Part shown: piece by piece, positions 47,034 through 56,523 of the stretch
Position numbering within the stretch: the stretch's first letter is position 1
Layout of the letters: every line of letters begins with the position of its first letter
NCBI GenBank assembly: GCA_031472005.1
Contig: PZJY01000001.1
Span: forward strand, 1,116,001-1,180,000
Source: Tetracladium setigerum
Taxonomy: Eukaryota; Ascomycota; Leotiomycetes; Helotiales
Length of the DNA stretch: 64,000 bases
Direction of reading: 5' to 3'
The notes under the pieces: model-generated
What the model was told of the DNA's origin: nothing
What the model saw: the letters and a program-made list of their open reading frames with translations, nothing else
Database searches by the model: none
Made by a program: the position numbers and the translations under genes

Positions 47034-49028
47034 ATGTGATATGCTTGGTGGGTTCTTCAGGTGTTTTTTTTGGAGGGGGAGATGGAGTACTAGAACTGAT
47101 AGTTGGATAGTGGATACTGCAGTTTCGAATATGAAGGTTGATGCTCAATGCGTTGAGTTCTTGAAAGGGGCGGTTGTCAGGAAAGGAAAGGAGGAAATAA
47201 GAGTCTAAAGAAATCGAGAACGCTGTTGAAATCGACTTGACGAGAACTTGAGAACATTCGCTCGACTCAATAATGGGTGCAGCAGGGGATTGTAAATATT
47301 GTGCTAGATTGAACACACCACCTTAAACAGATAAGAACAATTACAATTACCTACCCATCCATCTCCCTACTCTGGACAATCATAAAGCCAAAGCCCAATT
47401 TCAATCTCTCCCAAAGCAGTATGAAGAAAATTCAAAGCTCATCGTCATCGCTGCGACCTCCAAATTCTGTGCGATGTACTGTCAGTACAACATAGCCTTC
47501 AAAGTCCCTTACCAGAGCCTTCCCAAATTGTACACAGAGTTTCTTCTTACAATATTTCACAGGCAGTAAACTTAAGTTCGTCATGATTAATGTGAATTAA
47601 GCTAAACACACTCAAGTCACAAATTTTGGAAGCACTCCTTTCTCACCCCCATGACATGAGACGAGATGCTCAACCCCCTCCAAAAATCTATAAATTCCCG
47701 CAAACATAAATGCACAATCTCAACTATCCCACATGAACAACCAAAAAAAAGGCATCCAGATCAACTGCCTACAAAAATTGCGTCACACTCACCGGTCATC
47801 TCATCTCACTGCCGCAGCGTCCAACTCAACCACGCGTCCTATCCATCCACACTACTGCTACAGTAGCGCTCCTGCACAAGTTCACAATCTACATAGACCA
47901 GATTATCAGACAACTCCTCGAGAGTTGAGACAGAGCCAAATAATTAGTCTCTTTGCCTTTAAAATCCCACGGCTATCTCCGTCATCCAACCACTTTCCAA
48001 GTCTCATACGGCGCCGTACAGCAGTATACTATAACAGACCAACAACACAGTACGTACGTCGGGCACTTGATCTTATCAATCTCTATAGTAAACACATGCT
48101 CATCTGACCACCTACGTATCTAGGTACGTACTTTCTAGGACAAGGCAAAAAAACTCAAAAGCAAAATATACATATACCCCTCCCATTCCATACCATGCAT
48201 ACAATACATGTGATACGGTTAACGATGGTTTAAATGGTCATTCTGATACTTTCATAGGCAGATAGGTAGGTAGAAAGGTAACTAGCGGGATATAAGGCTA
48301 CAATAACTCCTTCATTTTCCAATCGCCCGAAGCGAACGAAGAAGGAAGGAGGCTACCAAATTCAGCCTTGGCGCAAACGGAGGTACCTAGGTATCTATTC
48401 ATGATATCAATTCTGCCTAAGGCTTGAAGAAAAAATAGCTCACATGGGAATTTTTGGGGGTGTATGATAGGATAGAATAGATGTTACTAGCTTCTGTCTA
48501 GTGCGGGTGGGTGGTGAACCTTTGTAAAGAAAGAAGCAAAAGTCCTAGGAGGAGTTAGGCAAATAGACATGTATGTGGACATGTGGGGAGTTCACTGGAT
48601 ATGGCCGGTCATCTGATACCTTGGATAGACCATGAGAAAAAGTTGCCTTGAAATTTGTGTGCGCTGAGAGGATGATGCATGGATAGAGGATTGAGATAGA
48701 TGGGGGGAAATAATATCCCGCAAGGAGTTTTAAAAAAAAGAAAAGAAAAGAGGAAAGAAGGATTGTTGTCGACGTGCATGAGGTGTTTTTTTGGATGTGA
48801 ATACTGCATGTCTCCACCACCCACGACACAAGCCGCGAAGGATAAAAGAGCACTAATAGGTAGCACTCGATAATGAATAGTAGGTATGTAAAGGAAATGA
48901 CATAATTTCATTGAGGCATGGTCTCTATCTCCCTCCCACCCAAACTCCAGCTATGCAACCACCCAAATATCTAAAGAAATGCTTTTTCTATCGCAATAAT
49001 CCGCTCAAGCAGCTCATTTAGCTCAAAC
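47034..49028. other. Intergenic region
   Basis: No gene is seen over 2 kb. It contains an interrupted palindrome, GTACTGTCAGTAC, at 47476-47488, and A/T-rich runs. The right end is the 3' flank of SQT1. Confidence 0.5.
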
Positions 49029-50546
49029 TCATGCAGTCGGTGCCTCAAAGACAAGAGAAATAGAATCATCACCAGCAGTGACAATCCTACTTCCATCACC
49101 CTGCACAAAGCCCAATACACCACCACCCTCTCCATCGCCTCTGTGACCCTTCCACTCCTGAATGAAGCCTGAATTTGCAATTCCGGTTCCTCCTCGCGTA
49201 TCCCACCTTCTCACGACGCCATCCATGCCGCAACTTGTTAAGAGCCATCCCCCACCACTCTTTGCGAACTCGACTTTCACTACACTGAAATCTTCGTGTG
49301 CTTCTTTGATGTGTCGGCGTACTGCGAATCTATGCGCAGTGTCGAATAATGCGATCGATCCGTCTACCGATCCGGCTGCGAGAAGCGTGAGAGGTGGAGG
49401 CGAGAAGGCTAGTGTCTCGATGCCGTCGCCTTGTGCTTGGAGATCTGCGAGGATAACTCCTGCTTGGCCAACTGAAGGCTTGACGGCATCGCCAGTGCGT
49501 TTTCCTTGTGTGGGTTTCGTGGCAGTGGTTGCGCCTTCAGAGCTAAGTCGTGGGAGACCGATGACTTTGATTGCTCCTCCTGCTCCTCCTACTACCACGA
49601 ATGATCCTGTTGGTGCGATGGCTACGCTGAATAGACCACCCTCGACTTTGAATCTCTGATCGTTCGCTGTGAGGCCAACAACGTATGTGCCACTGTCTCC
49701 TTGCGTCAAGTCTGCTCCAGCTGCTTCTCCGAATACATCCCAGACGTAGAGACTTCCATCTTCACTGACGGTCGCCAAAAGTTTCCCATCTGCAGACCAA
49801 GAACCAGCCGTGCAAGACTCGGTGTGTAGGAAGTAGCTCTGCACAATCTGCAACGGCGCATCCTTATCCCTCACAGCAGTGTAAACCCAGACAGATCCAT
49901 CATTCGCACCCAACGCGAAAACATTGGGGTAGGTCTTGTTGGGACATGGAATAATCCAGTTGATCTCCTCCACCTCCTGCACCTCGGCCAAAAACATGTA
50001 TTTCTTGCCATCCTTCGCAGCCATGTGAGCTCTCAGCTTTCCGTCCAAACCTCCAGTAAGTAGAAACTCTCCTCGAGGAAGTGTGTATGATAACGCGTTG
50101 ACACTGTCGGTATGTCCCTCCACCTTGAATAGCGGCTCAAGTCCTTTTCTCTCTGTAAGTTCTGGTGGGTTACTCTGCCATCCCTCTGGCAGAACAGGCG
50201 TATCCTTCACCACCGGCGTAGAGTCAAACACATAAGCAATTCCACCCGCATCATCACCCTCACTGCCACCAGTTGCTACGATGTGTGGTAATGTAGGGTG
50301 TTGTGTGATTGAAAAAATCGAGTCTTGGTGAAGGTCGAAATGTGCGGAAGAGTCATTCTGAAGTGCGATTTCTTCTAAAACTTCGTCTTGTCCCATCTCA
50401 GCATCGTCATCGGAGCCAGAGTCCATAGCGGCGTCTCCATCGTCTTGAAGTTCCTCTGCTGCGTCGTTAGGGTCAAACATTTCGGCCTCATCGTCGGAGA
50501 TGTTGGCGGGGTCTTCCTTTGCGCGGGTGTTGTTTGACGACGACAT
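49029..50546 (-). CDS. SQT1: Ribosome assembly protein Sqt1 (AAMP-type WD40)
   Basis: A single 505-residue exon. The N-terminal 60 residues are acidic (EDPANISDDEAEMFDPNDAA). Seven to eight WD40 blades follow, for example HQDSIFSITQHPTLPHIVATGG, GHTDSVNALSYTLPRGEFLLTGGLDGKL, SYFLHTESCTAGSWSADGKLLATVSEDGSLYVWD and GWLLTSCGMDGVVRRWD. The first blade is followed by GGIAYVFD. Order and length match S. cerevisiae Sqt1 and human AAMP. Sqt1 is the dedicated chaperone that captures the nascent N-terminus of ribosomal protein uL16 (Rpl10) before its late insertion into the 60S subunit. The acidic leader is consistent with binding a basic client. The gene is continuous and shows no frame problem. Confidence 0.93.
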   Translation of the reverse strand: MSSSNNTRAKEDPANISDDEAEMFDPNDAAEELQDDGDAAMDSGSDDDAEMGQDEVLEEIALQNDSSAHFDLHQDSIFSITQHPTLPHIVATGGSEGDDAGGIAYVFDSTPVVKDTPVLPEGWQSNPPELTERKGLEPLFKVEGHTDSVNALSYTLPRGEFLLTGGLDGKLRAHMAAKDGKKYMFLAEVQEVEEINWIIPCPNKTYPNVFALGANDGSVWVYTAVRDKDAPLQIVQSYFLHTESCTAGSWSADGKLLATVSEDGSLYVWDVFGEAAGADLTQGDSGTYVVGLTANDQRFKVEGGLFSVAIAPTGSFVVVGGAGGAIKVIGLPRLSSEGATTATKPTQGKRTGDAVKPSVGQAGVILADLQAQGDGIETLAFSPPPLTLLAAGSVDGSIALFDTAHRFAVRRHIKEAHEDFSVVKVEFAKSGGGWLLTSCGMDGVVRRWDTRGGTGIANSGFIQEWKGHRGDGEGGGVLGFVQGDGSRIVTAGDDSISLVFEAPTA

Positions 50547-51059
50547 GGTGTTGTATTTCTTGGGGCTTTGAAGGGGAACTGTCGTAGAGATGAAGAAGAA
50601 GAGGACAGGACACTCAGAATACCAAAAAGCGAGACTTTCAGCACTTTATTTGACCTTGATGCTTTGAAATCAGGAGGGGGAGAGGCAACTTTTTCTTGAT
50701 GACAAAATAAAATGGGAAACAATGCACGGACCACCTTTCGCGGGGTTCTCTCAGGTCCCGAACGCCGTTTGTGCAGCTTTCTAACTTCTTCTACAGCACT
50801 GAAGTAAAGACAATCGACGGAGTACCTAGTCAAGCAAATTTAAAGTGTTTGAGATTGCCAGCACAAACAGTTTTCTCTCAGTTCTAGAGAGCACGTGTAT
50901 TGTGTTTACTAACATTGACACTTTGTCACACGAGTCGATACGGCCAGACACAATCAAGTTTTCCCATAACAACCTCCGAGTATAAATTTACATTCGTAAA
51001 CGAACTCCTCTGGGGTATTGAAAACGGTCAAGCCATCCAGACCAGAGATTTCATCTCTC
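50547..51059. promoter_or_regulatory. SQT1 promoter region and 3' flank of the CoA ligase
   Basis: About 510 bp between the SQT1 start and the end of the upstream same-strand CoA-ligase gene... both are on the minus strand, so the segment adjoining 50547 is the SQT1 promoter, while the opposite direction at 51059 is the CoA-ligase 3' flank. No gene is seen. Confidence 0.5.
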
Positions 51060-53242
51060 TTACAACTTTGCTCCTGCCTGTCTCCTAGCCTCCTTCTCCT
51101 TGTCTCTCAATAATCTTCTCAAAATCTTTCCACTAGGACTCTTGGGAATAACATCGATAAACTCCACACCTCCCTTCAACCACTTGTGCCTCGCTTTGTG
51201 TTCTTCGACGTACTTCATGATATCTCTTTGAACCATACGGTCGTTCTCTTCCAGCCCCACAGAGGACGATTTAACGACGAAGGCTTTGGGGACTTCGCCT
51301 GCAGCGTCATTGGGAACAGGAATAATAGCACAATCGGCTACGGAGGGATGTGTCAAGAGGTGGGCTTCAAGCTCTGCTGGCGCTACTTGAAGGCCCTAGC
51401 AACGCAGTCAGTAAATTTGGCGGAGATGATAGAAAGGAAGGGTTCGTACCTTCACTTTAATCAACTCCTTGATTCGGTCCACAATGAAGATATGCTCGTT
51501 GCCAGTCTGAGGGCTCTTGCGAACAACAGCTTCGTCGCCAGTTCTCATCCACCTCCCCTTACCATCGGTGTCCTCGATGAAAGTCTCTTTATCGGCCTTC
51601 TCGTTGTTGAGGTAACCAAGAACGACTGAAGGAGATTGCACAACAAGCTCTCCTGGCTGGTCATATTCTGTAATCTCGACGCCTTCGCTCGACACAATCT
51701 TTGCGGTGAAGCCCGGTAGTAAACTGCCACTGGAGCCAAAAAATATATCGTCTTCGGGGTGGAGGAGACAACGGTGCACGTCTCCGTCAAACCTAGTTTT
51801 ATGTGAGCTTCGCTTTGACGTGTGTTTGCCTTGCAATCTTACCATAACCTTGTCGAATCTTCCATGTGGGATATATCTTTTGGAGCTCTTCCGCGGTCTC
51901 TGCACCAAGAGGAGCAGCTCCTGTAAAAATGCTCCGCACGCTACTCTGATCAAACTTTTTGCAGACACCCTGATTCTTCGCCATGCCAATAATGATTGGA
52001 GGAACCTGCAACAATAAGCTTGATGACGAAAACCTAAGCTCCGTATGAGACTTACCAAATAGAGAGACTGAATCTTAAATTTCTGGATGGCTTGCAAGTA
52101 TGACACAAGCTCGAATTTTGGCAGAATAATAACCCCGTCACCACGGTACGTGCTTGCTTGTGCGATAACAACCAATCCATATATGTGAGATAAGGGCAGA
52201 AGTCCAAGAGCAACTTCTGTGCTGTCTCCGACCCTCTTGTCTCGGATAGGGCTTTCGTATTTTGCTATTTGCATAACGTTCGAGATAACGTTGTGGTGGC
52301 TGATTTTAACACCTTTCTTGAATTGAAATCAGCATCTTCTCACATTCTACTTCACGAAATCGACAAATAACTACTTACTGGCAGGCCAGAAGTACCACTG
52401 GAGTAGCAGAGATAGGCAGTCTGTCTAGCTCCTTGTCCCTTCTCCCATCTCAACTCCTCGATCTTCGGCAACTTGCTGCCCTCTTCTATCAATTGACCAA
52501 CAGTTTTGAAAGGTAATTTCTTGTCACCAGAAAAGGCTTTGGGCATCTCAAGAATATATACTCGTTCGTTTGGTATTCCGCTTGCTTTGGCGGCCTCTAG
52601 AGCGATTTCAAGGAGGGGAATACACTGCAAAGAAGTGTAAGTGAGTCTCCACAGTTTCCAAAAGGTATATATCACATACGGTGAAAAGACATTTTGATCC
52701 CGAGGATTTGAGTTGAAACTCAAGTTCTGCAGCTGAATACGCAGCATTTGCAGGGGACGCGACTCCCGAAAGACGATGTACCGCATACCCCAATGTCATC
52801 GAATCAACCTAGAAATTCTCAGTCCAAGATAAAGATGCCTGCCACTGAAGGAAATTTACGGTGTTTAGTGCAAATATGCCCGCAACTTTGTCCCATTCTG
52901 TTCCTTTGTTGGGTTCCCAGCCCAGCTCCGCTGCAAGTGCTCTCGCCAAAGACTCGACTCGAGTCGCTACCTCCTTCGTGGAGAAGGTACGTCCAGAAAT
53001 GCCACATGTGAAGGGTTTTGCGACTTCTCTGACGGATATCTTCCATATCCGTCATCCAGCATGAATTTGTATATAGCTACTGTATCTGGAGGGTCTACGT
53101 AGGCACAATAATTAGCCTTTTTTTGTTTCTTCAGAAGCTGCAGGGTTCGACAAGAAGGTTGAACAAGCTCATGTCAGACCGACATGAGCCCTCTCTTACA
53201 TTGGGGGAGTTTTGGAACCCATGCTGGAGGTGTGAAGACCAT
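51060..53242 (-). CDS. 4-coumarate-CoA-ligase-like acyl-activating enzyme, peroxisomal (two frame breaks)
   Basis: Eight exons: 53242-53200, 53094-52860, 52808-52680, 52624-52379, 52316-52056, 52005-51843, 51792-51450 and 51395-51060. All introns are GT-AG. The start MVFTPPAWVPKLPQ is typical of fungal members. Motifs in order are the P-loop-like YLCYSSGTSGLPKGVKIS (A3), IFTGAAPLGAE, QGYGLTETC (A5), GELVVQSPSVVLGYLNN, RWMRTGDEA (A7), VDRIKELIKVKG (A8) and PKSPSGKILRRLLRDK (A10, with catalytic Lys). The protein ends AKL, a peroxisomal targeting signal type 1. The enzyme would activate an aromatic or medium-chain acid as adenylate and transfer it to CoA. The exact substrate is unknown. Reading breaks at G-runs 53013-53015 and 51756-51759. 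Adding one base at each gives exactly 586 codons including stop. It is either mis-sequenced or a double-mutant allele. Confidence 0.88.
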
Positions 53243-53382
53243 AATGTCTCGCGATTGTCAATTGCGAATCCACGTAAAAAGTCGAGATGAGCTGGAGAAC
53301 TCGTTCAGACGACGGATGGTCAGAAAGAAAGAAGGGAAGTAATAAAGAACGAAAAAATGTAGGGGGAAGCTGGAGTTAAGCT

Positions 53383-53410
53383 GCAAGTACTGAAGTAGTA
53401 CAGTACTTGC
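53383..53410. repeat. Hairpin-forming inverted repeat
   Basis: GCAAGTACTG, an 8-nt loop, then CAGTACTTGC: perfect 10-bp arms. It lies about 140 bp upstream of the CoA-ligase start and contains the AGTACT core shared with other palindromes in the window. Confidence 0.85.
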
Positions 53411-53905
53411 GCTACGTCCGTAGGGACGACGACGGGGGACGGAAACTGAGATAGCGCCCCCAAGCCCAAGCCCAAGCACACCCCGCAATTCATCATCACT
53501 TGTCCGTTGTACCGAGGCCTGTTGTCGCAGATTGGCCAATGAGATATGGGCTACCCAGAGCCCCAGATATTGGCTGAAGGGTTGACTCGTGTTCTGAGAG
53601 CGAGAGCGAGAGCGAGTTGTGTTGGTTGTGACCCGAGAAGAGAAGGTTAAAGTTACCGCATCTCATCTTCCTGCAGCCACTCGATTGACGAAAGGCAAAT
53701 CGTAAACTTGTGTGAGGGACGAACACCAGCGAAGAGAGACTTGATATGTAAATAGTCGGTCTGGATGTTGATTGGGGGAACATAAGAAAAGTGCTGAAGT
53801 CGCGGGCGGAGAGTGCGGAAGCCGAACGATCGATCAACCACTCGTTCTTCCAGCCGCTCGGCATCTTCGGTTCCAAGGTTTCGGCATTCACCCGGCACGA
53901 ACAAG

Positions 53906-53919
53906 GTACTGTACAGTAC
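53906..53919. repeat. Perfect 14-bp palindrome
   Basis: GTACTGTACAGTAC, in non-coding sequence upstream of the CoA-ligase gene. Confidence 0.85.
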
Positions 53920-56523
53920 AGTATCATTTTCAACCTCATCCTCATCCATCCCGACAACAACACTTGAGGGAAACAGCCAACAACAACAGTACACGAACAA
54001 AAATGCTGTGTGAAGACTCGGATGATCATTTTCTGCTCTGCTACTAATCTCTAGCGCCCTAGTCTGGAACGACACTCCCGCCATAAACGAATCGATCGAC
54101 TGATGAACTAACTTGCTGCGACTTGCACGCATCCAGTACGGAGTAATAACGACTGCTTCGAAAGGACTTGGTACTGCAGTGTGGGAATATGGGCGATGAG
54201 ATATCAGGGAGGCATTGCATCAATAGGGCCAGCACATTCGGATATATACAGAGCTGGTTCCCGAAACAGTATCAAGTCCACAAGGAGGGGTGATGGGGCT
54301 GCTCGCGGAAGACCAACTTGTCGTTTGCAATCTCGTTGATTTTTTAGCAAATCGCTCCCATTAGACGCCCCTTTGAATTAATTACAGTAGGATTTATATG
54401 TTTTTCTTTGCGCGTGATTCGAGTCGTAAAGGTTTTCCTGGTTAATTTACCTTTTGTTCGCGCAAAGGCAGAAATTGTGCATGCAAGCCTTCAATGAGCG
54501 GTCACATGAAGTTTTTGGTGCCCAGAAGCCATTGAGAAAGAGAGGAAAGGTGGAAAGCTTCACAGACAGACCGCCAGCTTGAAATTCCCATCTCAGCCGC
54601 CTTCAACTTTGAAGTAGTCTTCCTGCTCGAGCTCGTGTTCTAGGAATACCTCCATCTTCACTTGAAGGAAAGTTCTAAACTGAGCTCACATCTTGGAAGT
54701 ACTACCATTTGCTGAAGATCTAAACTCTTAGACCTAGGTTTGCGGCAGGCTTCTGTGGTTCAGTCACTTCGCACCCAAGTATGGGCTGCGAGGATACTTC
54801 CTGCGTCAAATGCCCAACGCATAGTTCTCCAAATATTTGCACATCACCACTGTTCCAGACAAATTCAATTTACTGAGAGGAACCTGACCACCACCATCTG
54901 AGCTTTCAGTACTGAGTTTAGTACGTGGTGCTGGTGCGGGCTCACTTTAGAGATGGGTTTCGTTTCTGCGGCCATCTCTCTTCTTCTTCGCAGCTCTGAA
55001 TTTCGCTGAGGCGTTCCTTCAACTTGAAGCCGTGTTACAGGAACCCTCGAAGGAAGATATCGGGATGAATGTATTCTTCTTCCTGGTAACCTGGTCACTG
55101 GCTTGGTCAGCGTATATAATCGTAGCCCTTCTCAGACCCTGCAGAATATATGATCTTTCCACACTTGCAGACAATCTTCTTGCCTTTCAGCTTGTTGTTG
55201 GTGGTGATGGCTGTGTCTTCACATCAATCACAGCTGAAGAAGAAGACTAAGCTCAATAGTTGACCGAATCTGCATTCATATTCGGCTTCCCGTCTTCGGC
55301 TTTTAGTCTTCGGCTTCCAGTTTCTGATTTTCAGATATGCCCTGCTGGACTAGCAAGCAAGCCCAGATCTCATAGTGGTGAACCAGTCCCCTCAGTTTAC
55401 ATTCAGCCAAGGCTGGTGAGACCTTCAACTTCAGGACGGTGCCCACTGTCTCTCAGATTTCCAAACTGAAAAGAGGGCCATTTCATCTTTCTGTCTTTCC
55501 CTTTCAGAGAGAAGACTTCAACAATAAACTGAAATACTCTCTCAATTCTCTAAATTATGGTGCGTTCATAAGCGAATTGCAAACTTCCAAGCCTCCTCCT
55601 CGACTATTTAAACAACCCCTCGATCCTCTTCTGCTTCCTCTTTTTCTTTTTTCTCTACAACCACGACGAAACTTCAACCGTTATATCTTCTTCGACTCTC
55701 TCATATTCTTTGACCCCCTCTTCCCATTCCACATCATTCTTCCGCATCGATCAACGTCTTCACTGCGTTCAACAACTTAACCAAGCCAGTCATCTCGGCC
55801 AGGTTCCCTCAACAGGCTGTGACAACCTCAGCGTCTCGATTCTCTGTGAAGACAGGTACGTATTGACAGCCATTGCTTTGTTTTGCATGACTCTTTTGAA
55901 GACGTACTGGCTGATCGATGTCCTCTACTCACAAGTCTCCACTACTCTTGTTCCTGAACAAGGCACACCACAACAATCAGATCTTGATTTTTGATCCGTC
56001 TTCCGGCAGAACATCTACAGACAGGTACGTGAACTTCACCTTTGGCTCAATTTTCTTCTTCGTCTTCCGATGCCCTTGCTTACCCCTTACACTCTACTAG
56101 ATTCAATCAACCTCCATCGTCAACTCCTTGGTGACTCCTTGATCTCGATCTCTGATCTCAGTGTTCTTCTTCTGCGAACTTCATCAATCCAACAACCCTC
56201 CGACTACCGTCTTCAGTTCCATAACTGAAGCAGTTATCCTCCAAACCTCAAAAAGATTGTCATTTCGATAATCTTCTTCATTGTACCTATTCCTCCTTTC
56301 CAGCAATCACTGCCTTCCCTTACCTTGCAACTGCACAAAACCCTCTCCTTTCCTCCTCCTACGTCGAATACTATCTTTGCTTGCCTTTCCCTGCACTTGG
56401 ATCTCCCACAATCATCGTCTTCTTCAGATATTTCTTCTCTTCCTTTATCATTGTATGCAGCTACTAACAAATGCAATATTTCCAGAACATCTTACTATTC
56501 AATCTCTGGGTATCACCGAGATA

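Larger units (their letters stand above)
53243..56523. other. Intergenic region with palindromes and long CT-rich leader
   Basis: The left part is the CoA-ligase promoter, with a 10-bp-stem hairpin at 53383-53410 and a perfect 14-bp palindrome at 53906-53919. A GAGAGC repeat lies near 53596-53616. Three near-palindromes of the type CTTCAACTTGAAG occur at 54601-54614, 54656-54667 and 55018-55030. From about 55.6 kb the sequence is strongly CT-rich, consistent with promoter and leader of the AlkB-like gene, possibly with leader introns (GTACGT at 55856 and 56024). No convincing gene. A 159-codon minus-strand frame at 53653-54132 is of a length expected by chance. Confidence 0.5.

Noticed and set aside
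53653..54132. 159-codon minus-strand frame upstream of the CoA ligase
   Set aside because: Several frames of this length are expected by chance in 64 kb; no domain, no splice support, and it contains the palindrome region.
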